Assembly: GCA_032622095.1 (NCBI GenBank)
Contig: CP136064.1
Span: forward strand, 257,651,863-257,715,862
DNA length: 64,000 nucleotides
Origin: Siphonodentalium dalli
Lineage: Eukaryota; Mollusca; Scaphopoda; Gadilida; Siphonodentaliidae
Direction of reading: 5' to 3'
The position numbers and the translations under genes were made by a program. The notes under the pieces are model-generated. The model was not told the origin of the DNA. It did no database searches and worked only from the letters and a program-made list of their open reading frames with translations. Each line of letters begins with the position of its first letter. The first letter of the stretch is position 1. Below, piece after piece: positions 11,081 through 20,276 of the stretch.

Positions 11081-11870
11081 ATGCTGTATATTTTGACCAT
11101 GCAAACAGAGGCGATTACAAAGAAATCCCTAAAAGCCCGGACGAAGTCGGCACATCAGCTAATTATTATATATTTTGCCAGATGTGAAAATGTTTGCTTT
11201 TTTCAAGCGGCAGTGGAACCTTCCTTCGGTCCTTTGAACACTTTGGTGGTAATTGAATATTCGCTGATCATGAGTTACATGTACGATACTTGGTTCAGAA
11301 TGACTTATTTGTAAGATGTTCAGCATAAGACTTTCTGTACTAAATACTCTGTGACAAGTAGGTATCCCTTAGAAAATGTTCAGATAATAAGTTAAAAAAA
11401 ACAACCATTTATAGGTACATTTACCAGCACATGTAATTTGTTGAACTTTTTATCTGAACATCTCACTCCAACAAATAGGACTCCACCTGCACTTCTATTA
11501 TCTGTCATCTGCTGAACACACCCTGTAACATACTATAGTAGCTGTATCACTCTTTATTATCCCTACAATCAACTCCCTTGCAATTTCATATTTCTGACTT
11601 CATAACTTGGTATGGCCTATTACAACATTGGATCTGAGCCAGTTATGAGTAATTCACGTAAGTACTGTACTGTTGAAATGATTGCATCAATATAGTCATG
11701 ATCAATAGATGTGGTAGATACTGTATATGTAAACCGGAAATAACAACTGTTACTAATCCCAATTATAGTCAGTTCTATACAATAGTTTCCCCAAGTGGAT
11801 AATTTTATACATATTAAGACTTCTGTACTGCATGTGCATGCTTTAGTCCAGCATTAGTATACAGTACATG
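11081..11870. other. No gene or repeat recognised
   Basis: Intronic AT-rich sequence without recognisable coding or structural features. Confidence 0.4.
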
Positions 11871-11999
11871 TACAGTAATACCCTAAATAATCGACTCCTT
11901 AACCACAGCATAATTATGGGTAATTTTTCAGGATTTAGTCGAAAATATGGCTTGTTGCCATTCATCGGAAAACTCTCAATTATTTAGGGCATTACTGTA
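11871..11999. mobile_element. Tc1/mariner-like foldback MITE, internally deleted
   Basis: The left end TACAGTAATACCCT and the left arm run up to the apex (AAAACTCTC, near 11976). The last 24 bp of the right end (AATTATTTAGGGCATTACTGTA) follow directly. The 129-bp copy has therefore lost nearly all of the right arm from the apex outward. Confidence 0.7.
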
Positions 12000-12021
12000 T
12001 TTATCTTATGATGGTCATATT

Positions 12022-12460
12022 CAAGCCTTGAAGTAGTGTGCCTGTCATTTGTAGAATGAGGTTCCCCAAGGGTGAATTTTATAGTAATGCTACCCTGCAC
12101 AGTGGGCTAGTTTACCAAATTCACCCTCTGGGGACCTCCTACTTAGACCTCAAATTCTGAGAAGTATCTACACATTGTAGTATACATGTAGCCTCAAATT
12201 AACATTGTTTTAGTTACTTTTTCCCTTCTGTTCAGTTTCTATATCCCCTAATTTGCAGAAGATAACATGCATAATCAAGGTGACTAATGTGTGAACATCA
12301 CCAACTTCAATCTGATCCTAGATCTCCCATAGCAGTTGAGGCCTAAGCAGAATGAGGTTCCCAGATGGTGAATATGGTAACACTAGCCCACCATGAGGGA
12401 TAGTGTCAGTAAATTCACCCTCTGGGGACACACACTGCAAATGACAGACACTATTTCAAG
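12022..12460. mobile_element. Composite foldback element (hairpin-arm-hairpin), copy 2
   Basis: The left terminus CAAGCCTTGAAGTAGTGTGC and first hairpin (12055-12137) are followed by the arm with 'cttctgttcagtttctatatcc', then the second hairpin (12347-12428) and an inverted terminus ending about TTTCAAG. The arm matches that of the copies at 5520 and 6487. Both hairpins are eroded. Confidence 0.6.
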
Positions 12461-12817
12461 TCTCCTATGGGACAAAGTTTCCATCTGATTTAAGTCAGTT
12501 TATTTGAACATTCCTAAGGGAAACACTCATCAATGAGAATTTATTATAGAAAGGGTTAAAGTCCCACTTAATGTTCGAAAACACCAGATTGCATTATATA
12601 CAATATACATGTATACCACTTGAAAGAGAATCGAAGCTCCAAAATATTGTAACATAAACTTATCCAGTCAATTAAGCTTTGAATGCCAGAGACCAGCCTA
12701 TATATGATTTCAAATTGGGAGAATTCACATCTCCATGTTTAGATACATGTACATATAAGAGAGAAGTGGACTGTTATCAGGGTGAATTAATAAGTCATAA
12801 TTGGGGATTGGGGAAAT

Positions 12818-13235
12818 CAGTAGCCGGGAGTTGGTAGATGAGAGGTAGCATACTGGTGTCTCGTGCTAGCGGACTGGGGATCGCAACCTGGTCAGGGTAT
12901 TCTGACAAAAATCAGAACTCGGTCAGATACTAAGTTTGTCAGGCTGAAAAGTCTCATTCGAGATCACTAAATAAATATCTGAGTGCAAAATGCCGACTTC
13001 CCCCATAACAACATTTGTCCAGGTATGTTGTCGTGGGTGCAGTATGCTGTCTGATTGAGCATGGACATTAATGGCTGACCCGTGTACACGCCTCGGTGTG
13101 TGCACGTTAAGAACGCTACAGGAGTCACCACAGGGTTATAAAGTTACTCCGGCCGTGGACCTAGCACCTGGACCAGTGCGTCTATAACCGAAAGGTTCCC
13201 ATACTACAATATCTACAGATACATGTACAGATACT
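12818..13235 (+). mobile_element. tRNA-derived SINE, copy 1
   Basis: The 5' part resembles a tRNA-type RNA polymerase III promoter: an A-box-like GAGGTAGCATACTGG (12841-12855) and a B-box-like GGATCGCAACCTGG (12878-12891). A body with the block GTGCACGTTAAGAACGCT (about 13101) follows, then a tail of ACAGATAC units (about 13212-13235). The central block resembles conserved SINE domains known from molluscs and other metazoans; I cannot name which. The copy at 15040 shows the same order. Confidence 0.68.
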
Positions 13236-13860
13236 AATAATGGATGACATTTAATTTACACCTCAACATCACCCTTCTATAATCCAATAAGTATCAAGCA
13301 ACACGAGGTTCCTTTTACAAAACCTGTGTTGTGAATGAGAACACCGTTATAATCAATAAATATACTTTAAAGTTTAAACATGTGTTGTTCTCGGTATGGC
13401 TGGAGAGGAAATGCATGAACAACAGAAGCTGGTAAACACTACACATACAAGATATGACACCACCAGAAATATATATTCAGAACATCGATTCAGCTAGAGA
13501 TAGCAACAAATACATGTATATATTACAATGTATATATACATGTACATATACCATATGTGCATGTACATGTAACATACAAGAAGTTTAGGAAAATTATGGT
13601 GATAGAAGAATGAAAATGACTGCATTGATGGAGATACATGTACAACTACCGGTATAATCAAATTAATTGACCCTCCTTAACAAGTCCATGTGATCAACCG
13701 TGATATCTACCACCTTCATGAGATGTTTATATCAATTTTATTTTATTTTTAAGTCGGCTGTATTATAACCACACCAGAGAGTTCATTTCTGGCATGATGC
13801 TGCAATGATGATGCAATCACGAATGTCGGAAAGTGACCAACTTCGTATGTTGAATAAACC
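13236..13860. other. No gene recognised; TACATGTA-rich
   Basis: A patch at 13500-13580 is dominated by TACATGTA/TATATACATG words, a compositional habit of this genome. Nothing else is recognised. Confidence 0.45.
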
Positions 13861-13869
13861 CTCACGATT

Positions 13870-14366
13870 GTAAACGATGTCTCTCTGTTTTGTGACAGCA
13901 TTTCTGCTCAGTGATATTTATGCAGCATGTTTTCGGACACAATGTGGAGTCGGACATTTTGATCGTCATTCGGTTGCATTTGTGGGAAAAGAATGAAAGT
14001 GGTGTACGACACTCGCTCACGGTCATGAGAAAAAATAATGTGGTATACCAGTACAGCGATCGCAAACAAAATTAAGCGGCTATCAGACCATGATAAAAAT
14101 TTTCAACTGGTCATAGGCGAGGTAACTCCAGAAATTGTCATTCCACCAGCGAAATTTAAATCGCCTGTATGGAAACACTATGGTTTGATAAAGATGGTGG
14201 GTGGAAAATCGACAACATCAAAACAATATGTAAAGTTTGCAAAGTATGCAAAAGTTGTAAACTTGTCCAATTTTCAGTCTGGAATGTATTGCGATATGTA
14301 TCGTATCGTTGCAAAAAAATTGTGATACATATCGAATCGTGAGGTGGGCATATTGTTGCAGCCCTA
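13870..14366 (+). pseudogene. Remnant of a hAT-like transposon with BED-finger fragment
   Basis: A plus-strand open frame (14038-14325) contains PPAKFKSPVWKHYGL, which resembles the start of a BED/ZBED zinc finger (aromatic-x5-W-x-H/Y-F/Y). The CxxC part (KTICKVCK) continues in another frame near 14213-14235, so the finger is frameshifted. The sequence then ends in 'cgatatgtatcgtatcg', an inverted partner 'tgatacatatcgaatcg' and CAGCCCTA (14359-14366), which resembles the terminal repeat of many hAT elements (TAGGGCTG). No catalytic domain remains. The left boundary is uncertain. Confidence 0.5.
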
Positions 14367-15035
14367 GTATTGGCAGATGGCGAATGTCACCTACTAGCTT
14401 TCGTGGTGATACCACATGACAGCAGTTGACTAGCGGTCATACTGGCGGTATGAATGCATTCATTATTGGCATATAACCTCATTAAAAGGGGTTGATTAAT
14501 TGGAGCATAGCTGTACGGTACATGTATACATTCCATATCACCAAGATTTGATTCAAATTGAATACTGTACATGTAGCTACAATAGCTACGGTACAATATA
14601 TGTAGCTGCATTTGGCTATCGTAAAACTTTATTTTGCCAATTTGCATTGCATGCAAGCATTACCGCTAGCTGTTGTAACTAAGGGTGAGGGGTATTATGT
14701 TGTTACAACTTATGAAACCACTGCCGATGACATTTCAGTTGCACCAGCTTGCGGAATATCCGAGAAGAATAGATAAGCAGATGCATCTGTTTAGAAATTG
14801 GTTATGCTACTCAGATCGAACCATATATGATTTATTCTTCTTCTATTTAGGTAAAGTTGTCCGGAAAAACTAACAATGTTGGAATATTTTGTTAATTATA
14901 CATGACAATGGCAAACAATATATATTTAATAAGAGTATAATCAAATCATGTTCTTGTACATTGTGTATATTTACATGTAAATTATCGGTTGTTGGATTGG
15001 GTTATCTCTCTTCAACCAGATTCATCCATCACCAA
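14367..15035. other. No gene or repeat recognised
   Basis: Intronic sequence. Short open frames at 14500-14682 and 14685-14873 have no motif that I recognise. Confidence 0.4.
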
Positions 15036-15039
15036 GGGA

Positions 15040-15535
15040 AGTCGGTAGTCGAGAGGTAGCGTACTGGTCTCTTGTGCTAGCGGACCGTGGATCGCAACCT
15101 GGTCAGTGTATTCTGACTCGGTCAGATACAAAGGGCAATATCATACGACTTCCCCGGCCCGTCGAGAAACTTCAGCCTAAAATGTTCTCGACGGGGAAGT
15201 CGTATGAGATTGCCATACAAAGTTTGTCAGACTGAACGAGATCACTGAATAAAGATCCAAATGCAAAATGCCGACTCCCCCCCCCCCATTACAACACTCC
15301 CCCCATTACAACACTTATCCAGGTATGTTGTCGTGGATGCAGTATGCTGCCGATCAAGCGCGGACATTAATGGCTGACCCGTGTACATGCCTTGGTGTGT
15401 CACTGTGTGCTCGTTAAAAAACGCTACTGGAGTCACCACTGACATACCGTATAAAGTTACTCAGCTGTGGTAGCACCTGGACCAGTGCGTCTACAACCAG
15501 AATTGGTTCCTGCACTGTAATATCTACAGATACAG
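15040..15535 (+). mobile_element. tRNA-derived SINE, copy 2, split by a MITE
   Basis: The same family as 12818-13235: A-box-like GAGAGGTAGCGTACTGG (15051-15067), B-box-like GGATCGCAACCTGG (15089-15102), then 'atggctgacccgtgtacatg' and a GTGCTCGTTAA block (about 15408), ending with ACAGATAC-type units. It is interrupted at 15134-15214 by a hairpin element, and a C/G homopolymer-rich stretch lies near 15277-15306. Confidence 0.68.
15134..15214. mobile_element. 81-bp hairpin MITE with 8-bp target duplication
   Basis: The inverted ends are GGCAATATCATACGACTTCC and its complement ending CGTATGAGATTGCC. ATACAAAG flanks both sides exactly (15126-15133 and 15215-15222). The unfilled site can be read from SINE copy 1 (GATACTAAGTTTG), which confirms the insertion. 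An 8-bp duplication is typical of hAT elements. Confidence 0.78.
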
Positions 15536-15589
15536 ACCAATAACCATACCGGTATCTGTATCTGTAGTTGTTACGTCCTAGTGACCAAT

Positions 15590-16012
15590 GCTGGCTTTTA
15601 CAGGACGGGATCGAGTAGATCCATAATTTTTCCATAAAGTTTTTTGCCGAACCCGTGACTTCTTCGCCACGGTAGGGATCTTTAACGTGCGCACATTGTT
15701 GCACACGGGACAGCCATTAGCGTCGGCTCCCGATCCGACGGTGTGCCAAGTGTACATAGTGTCATCCCTGGTCATGACATTACGAGACGAGCAGAGGTAC
15801 GAAGTTAGTCCAGTACGTATTTTTCAAATTTTGTCTGAGACACTTTGGCTTCTGGAATCTTTCTCAGATCACTGATCGTGGCATCGATGATTGATTTGTG
15901 AATGTGATGCCCATGGTACTGGGAATGCAGATGGCGACACAAAGTCCGATCGATATTTTGTCGGATTTGAACCCTCGACCGTGTCGAAGGTGTAGCTCAG
16001 AGGTATGTAGCT
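15590..16012 (-). mobile_element. Probable second-type SINE or SINE-domain fragment, minus strand
   Basis: Read on the minus strand, 15678-15760 contains AATGGCTGTCCCGTGTGCAA followed by GTGCGCACGTTAAAGATCCC. This is homologous to the central block of the two SINEs above but distinct in detail. Upstream (minus strand) at about 15962-15975, GGGTTCAAATCC is a canonical B-box-like sequence. A corresponding A-box is not convincing, and the 5' end is uncertain. Confidence 0.45.
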
Positions 16013-16112
16013 ACAATAGCAACATATGGCTAATGTGGCCATATTTGGGAATTGCCAGACCTGTAATTTTAGTGTAAAAGTATCCCACTCCCACGAGTCC
16101 CAGTGAACTTAC

Positions 16113-16347
16113 CTGCTCTAAGAAATAACAAGGTACTGAACATAGAAAGAGCAATTGGAGAAAAAACTCCACCAAGAGTCGATAGTGTCCTTCTGCTGGC
16201 ATTGCTCAAATTGCTCGTATGACTCAAACTACTTGGTAACTTCCAAATCATAGGAGACCCCCTGTCTCTCAAAATCGGCGTACTTTCTCCGCTCGAAGTC
16301 GAACTTCCGCGATCTTCGGGAAGAATTGGAATATTGTCTCTTTCCAT
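16113..16347 (-). CDS. SLC12A9: SLC12A9-like cation-chloride cotransporter, coding exon 1
   Basis: This open frame starts at the ATG at 16347 and runs 78 codons plus one base to a canonical donor (AG|GTAAGT; GT at 16112-16111). A polar Ser/Pro-rich N-terminal tail (residues 1-50) is followed by the start of the first membrane segment, including RRTLSTLGG and LSMFSTLLFLRA. By established family knowledge this matches the N terminus of SLC12A9 (CIP1 branch of cation-chloride cotransporters), where a Lys/Arg-Leu-Ser-Thr stretch leads into LSMFS..FLR and TM1. The split glycine codon (G|GT) joins in frame to the exon at 1831-1965. The family consists of 12-TM membrane proteins; human SLC12A9 has been reported on lysosomes. 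The product is partial because later exons lie outside the window. Confidence 0.85.
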
Positions 16348-16517
16348 GTCCGCCTTTTATTTTAAAAACAATTGTTTGATGTGAAAGTCTGAAAGGTTAC
16401 TCCATGTGTTCGGATGATTAAATAGCTCTTATGTGGATGAGGAAAATCCACATAAATAGCATTAAATTGCACAGCTAACACCCTGAGATTTTGTTTTCAT
16501 TTCGCTGTTGATCCATG

Positions 16518-16587
16518 TGACGTCTCTGCCTTATCACATGACCAATACTTCACGTGCGTTATTTATTTATAGAACATTGATCACGTG
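16518..16587 (-). promoter_or_regulatory. Candidate proximal promoter motifs: CRE-like site and E-boxes
   Basis: About 170-240 bp upstream of the SLC12A9-like start codon lie TGACGTC (16518-16524, CRE-like), CACATG (16535-16540) and two CACGTG boxes (16551-16556 and 16582-16587), both as TCACGTG. TCACGTG is the core of the TFEB/MiT 'CLEAR' element known at lysosomal genes. The motifs are directly visible; their function is inferred. No TATA box is evident and no transcription start can be fixed. Confidence 0.4.
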
Positions 16588-16589
16588 GA

Positions 16590-17067
16590 TTTGTTTACAA
16601 CACACTAGCTGTACAGGCAAAACAACTACCTGTAAATATTCTTGTCAAAACGACAATTTTAACTATACCAATCTTAAAAACAAAACAAAAATATACATGT
16701 ACATATGTACATATGAAAGCTCAACTTAAAAGTTTTTAAGTGCAACTTACGCACACACAAATCTTTTAACTCACTAGTACCACAATTTTACTAACTATTT
16801 TATCATTACTGTAGTTTTACATGGTTTTATTTGACTTATTTTTACTTCCATTATTTTATATACCCAATATAATGGGGTGCTCCTCACTTAAAGGAGGGAA
16901 ATCCACACCAAGCAAGCACTAGTTCAATAACACTGTAGCTCATTGGATATTGAAAGTGCTGTCATTTGGCATTATAGTGTTAGAACGGTTGTCCACAGCT
17001 AGCTCTGTATGACACTATCGAAGCTGGTTAAACTTAATGGATGGAGTTTTGTCAGGTCAATGAGGTC
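16590..17067. other. No gene recognised
   Basis: Sequence upstream of the SLC12A9-like gene on its minus strand. It shows no motif beyond the E-boxes listed and holds no recognisable coding sequence. Confidence 0.4.
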
Positions 17068-17164
17068 ATGTATGTCCTATCTAGGAGACCGCAGCTAATC
17101 ACTTAAAGGGGCATACAATATTCAGCCTGAGTCGTCAAGGTTAAAACATATGCATCAATATATC
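17068..17164. repeat. 97-bp direct repeat, left copy (target duplication of LINE 1)
   Basis: It is identical to 18076-18172 except one base (AATCAC versus AATGAC near 17098-17103). It starts ATGTATGTCCTATCTAGGAG and ends CATCAATATATC. It brackets the LINE fragment exactly, so it is most simply a very long target-site duplication. Confidence 0.7.
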
Positions 17165-17524
17165 TATGATAACGATGCATGCACTTTCTGTGGAAGCGAA
17201 ACTGAAACTATTAAACACATATTTTGGGAATGCGAGATAATAAATAAATTATGGCAGCAAATACAAAACTGGATATTCAGAAAAACCTCAACGAGATTAA
17301 ATTTAAATTTATCTATGGTTTTGCTTGGACATAAACGCGATATTCAGGAAGACAATCTTCTTAGATTCTTATTAATATTAATCAAATTTAATATTTATAG
17401 ATCAAAAATGATGGGAAAACTTCCAACAATGGAGAGCATACAACAGGAATTAAAAACATATTATGCCTCAGAAAAACTTGCGTTTTATACTCTATGTCGG
17501 TACAAATCATTTAACAACCGCTGA
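17165..17524 (+). pseudogene. LINE ORF2 C-terminal zinc-knuckle region
   Basis: The frame (an ATG at 17150 lies inside the flanking repeat, so the start is fortuitous) has the motif ACTFCGSETETIKHIFWEC, a C-x2-C-x8-H-x4-C arrangement. It is followed by a helical Leu/Ile/Lys-rich tail to a stop at 17522-17524. This is the cysteine-rich domain that follows the reverse transcriptase in L1/Tx1-type ORF2 proteins. Nothing catalytic remains. Confidence 0.72.
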
Positions 17525-18075
17525 TTATCCTGGATCAACCTTGTTACTTGAATAAGCATAAATATGTAAAAGCAATAAACCCATTCCACGCCGCAAAATT
17601 AAAGTTAAAATTAATTAAACAAAAAATTAAAAATAACTTAAAATTAAATTAAGCACTTTTTAATAAAGATTATTGTAGTACACTACTATTCATATGTAAG
17701 AAAAGAAAAGCCAATACCTAAAAAAGCAACCAACTAACCATCAACTGTACCACATATTGACAATACATTAACGCACTGACTCAAACACCACTTAACTATT
17801 ATGCCACATGACATTAATTTACAAAACAAACTTGAACTATACATTTTCTCTCTCCCCTCTCTTCTCTCTCACAACTCTATCACTTTTCATAAAGGGAAAC
17901 CTCTCCCTAAAAAAAAAACGAAATTAAACAGCTATACTGACATCCCCTCCTTGGCTTTAAAATATGATTGTCCCTGTTTTTTGTTGATGTTATTTTGTTT
18001 TTTATTTTCTAAACGGTATAATACATGTAATATTATGCTTGTTTTTATTTCAATAAATTTTTTATTTTTTTTTTA
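17165..18075 (+). mobile_element. 5'-truncated L1/Tx1-like LINE fragment
   Basis: The 911-bp insert carries only the 3' end of ORF2 and an AT-rich 3' UTR, and ends in AATAAA plus a T-rich run just before the right 97-bp repeat. The missing 5' part is normal for LINE insertions. A conventional poly(A) is not visible on this strand, which is odd for an L1-type element. The direct repeats on both sides indicate target-primed integration or a local duplication. Confidence 0.65.
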
Positions 18076-18172
18076 ATGTATGTCCTATCTAGGAGACCGC
18101 AGCTAATGACTTAAAGGGGCATACAATATTCAGCCTGAGTCGTCAAGGTTAAAACATATGCATCAATATATC
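18076..18172. repeat. 97-bp direct repeat, right copy
   Basis: It matches 17068-17164 with one difference and follows immediately after the LINE 3' end. Confidence 0.7.
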
Positions 18173-18195
18173 GACTGATTCAATAAAAAATTTAA

Positions 18196-18221
18196 AAAAA
18201 AAATATATATATATATATATC
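18196..18221. repeat. (TA)n microsatellite
   Basis: An A-rich run passes into alternating TA just downstream of the right 97-bp repeat. Confidence 0.75.
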
Positions 18222-18235
18222 GTCCAGTATATATA

Positions 18236-18650
18236 ACATCCCTCTGCAGCAAACATCTTGAACATATAATTCACCACCATCTAATAAGTTATGATACCTG
18301 GAATCAAGCGACCATATCTAACAGTCTTCCAACATGCATGGCTTCAGAAATAAAAGATACTGCGAAAGCAGCGAAACTCAACTTCAATCTCTTTACAGTG
18401 GATGACTTTACAAGAGGACTATTTAAGGGCGAACAGATCGACGCAGCACTACTCGACTTCTCCAAGGCGTTCGATAAGGTACCGCATCATATATTACAAC
18501 AGAACCAGTGAATCATCTCGGAAGGTCATCTCTCCGACGCAACACCTGTCACGTCAGGAGTACCGCAATGAACTGAACATTATGGTACCATTAATGTTCC
18601 TCATTCATATCAACGACCTTCTCAAAGGAAGACCTTGAATTGCAAGCTTT
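18236..18650 (+). pseudogene. Degenerate non-LTR reverse transcriptase, N-terminal half
   Basis: The conceptual translation in shifting frames shows SLCSKHLEHIIHHHLISYD, then HGFRNKRYCESSETQLQSL, then GEQIDAALLDFSKAFDKVPH (18449-18481 for the catalytic-motif-A region), then TPVTSGVPQ and PLMFLIHINDLL. These are in the order expected of Jockey/CR1-type LINE reverse transcriptases. At least two frameshifts and several stops interrupt it. The following FADD/YADD region is absent because unrelated sequence (18650-19590) intervenes. Confidence 0.72.
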
Positions 18651-19590
18651 CAACTTTGGGAAACGAAGTGACTCTTTAAGACTCTTTAACAGTTCTTCAA
18701 AAACACTTATTCAAATATCTCCATTTAGAGTGTATTTGAGCAAAACGTTGTAGCTGGCTGTAGCCGGCTACAGCTGTAGCCGTGGCCGGCTGTGGCTTAT
18801 AAGACAGTAGAAAGCTACAGCGGGCACAGGCGGGCAGGGAATTAAATGCCGACAATCACTAAACATTGTACTCCGACTCTGATATGGGATTTTCCATCAG
18901 GGAGATATTTTTTAAATACTGCTCCCTGGGGACACATAATTGTCATTCCCATTGTGTTGGCATCAAACTAGATATTTTATATCTATGATATGTTTATTGT
19001 TTGGTGAATGATTAAACTTATTTCGTAAAAATATATATAATTATATCTTGTTTGAATATGCCGATTTAGAGAACGAGATATAATCACATATCATACTCTT
19101 TTAAATATCAGATTTATGGAGGCATGGACTTAGTACGAGTGTTAATTGCTTCAAATGTGCTTGCTGCAGCGAGGGAGACCATTGGTGAATTGATATAGCA
19201 ACAAAAATGCCAACATTATGCCAGTATAATATTATCCATCAGCCACATTCCAAGTTCGGAGTAGCGGTACAATAGTTAGTGACCACCAGCTGTGGCCGGT
19301 TGTAGCTTTCTGTAGCTTTATACTGCGCATGCCTAGTCGGCTACGGCTGTAAAAAATTCTTATTTCTACAATTCGCGCTATTTCGTCATTTCGATGCATT
19401 TTTTTATTCCGCTATTTCGCTGTATTTTCCTATTTCGCTTTTTCGTGGTATTTCATATTTCGATAATTCGCTATATTTGACATAATTATTATGGGATATT
19501 GGCATGCCTCAACGGCTAGTTGGCGTGGCATGCCACATACCCTATAACACTGAGGAATTCTAACTAATAGTTTTGTATTACTACAGAGTA
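18651..19590. mobile_element. Insert within the degenerate LINE, with Gly/Cys-rich-looking inverted GC motifs
   Basis: This interval separates the two halves of the reverse transcriptase. It opens with repeated TAGCCGGCTACAGC-like words (18748-18830) and has an approximate inverted counterpart (GTGGCCGGTTGTAGCTTTCT, 19287-19350), suggesting an element with imperfect inverted ends. Its interior is AT-rich and non-coding. The boundaries are not exact and I do not recognise the family. Confidence 0.35.
19371..19484. repeat. Degenerate ATTTCG-type short repeat
   Basis: TATTTCGCT/ATTTCGT words recur about ten times with irregular 8-17-bp spacing (for example CTATTTCGTCATTTCGATG). Confidence 0.6.
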
Positions 19591-19599
19591 ACATTGGTC

Positions 19600-19870
19600 T
19601 GTATCAAACTCTATTGGAAGAAATGTAACCAACTGCAGCCCCACCACCAAGGAGCAGTGTTATAATGCAATGGTACGTCCAATAGAGTATTCATCGACTG
19701 CATGGAACCCACACACAGCTGAAAACATCGAGAAAATATAGAAAGTTCAACTGAGATCAGACAGAATCTGCCCTATTTGAAGAGGCTGTGGCACGCACCT
19801 CCCTGGAATACTTTTAAAAGGAGATGCTCAAAACAGGCTAGCTGAGATGACCAAACAGATATTTTAACTT
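19600..19870 (+). pseudogene. Degenerate non-LTR reverse transcriptase, C-terminal half
   Basis: The translation includes RRNVTNCSPTTKEQCYNAMV, then RPIEYSSTAWNPHTAENIEK followed by a stop and KVQLRSDRICP. This is the conserved 'LVRP.LEY.S.VW.P' thumb region of the same LINE type as 18236-18650. Internal stops show it is dead. Confidence 0.68.
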
Positions 19871-20159
19871 CACGATTTTACGTGTAATATATACACTATC
19901 CTTGGCATCAATTGACTTTTTACGACATCCTCATGGATGTGTGCACAAATGCGATAATATTCCTTCATGCAGAAGCCTTCTGCGGGGAGTTTCGTTTTAT
20001 CGGAAGAAGAAGGATGCGCCTATCCTGTGGACTACGCGGTACGCCTACCGTCGTGTAATTTCTTTAACACATATATGTATTTATATAAAGTCTAATGGTA
20101 TTACGTTCCGATCATCAACAGGTCCATAAATACATGGATTGCTGATATTTAACCCGAAA

Positions 20160-20276
20160 AGACGGCTTCTAGACGTTTCGTACCTTGGTCGTTTCGTACA
20201 AAGACGTTTCGTACACTTTGGTCGTTTCGTACCATTATTTTGGTTGTTTCGTACCAATCTTTTTGGTCGTTTCGTA
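20160..20276. repeat. Irregular GTCGTTTCGTACC motif cluster
   Basis: The 11-13-base word (G)(A/T)CGTTTCGTAC(C) occurs six times in about 115 bp, separated by 5-12 bp of variable sequence. The minus strand reads Thr-Lys-Arg-Pro units in one frame, which is a by-product. Confidence 0.7.

Larger units (their letters stand above)
1966..16112 (-). other. Intron 1 of the SLC12A9-like gene (~14.1 kb)
   Basis: This is the interval between the two phase-compatible exons. It holds most of the MITE, foldback and SINE insertions described separately, and no conserved host coding segment that I can recognise. Its size comes from the exon pairing and would change if an unrecognised small exon lies inside. 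Confidence 0.7.

Noticed and set aside
12841..12891. Functional tRNA gene
   Set aside because: The A- and B-box-like sequences are there, but no cloverleaf with matched acceptor stem forms, and the same sequence heads two SINE copies.
14038..14325. 95-codon frame as an intact host gene
   Set aside because: The BED-finger-like start loses its CxxC to another frame and is followed by a hAT-type terminus, so it is a transposon remnant.
15985..16012. tRNA A-box TAGCTCAGAGGTA on the plus strand
   Set aside because: It is opposite in orientation to the only good B-box (minus strand, about 15962-15975), and no tRNA structure follows.
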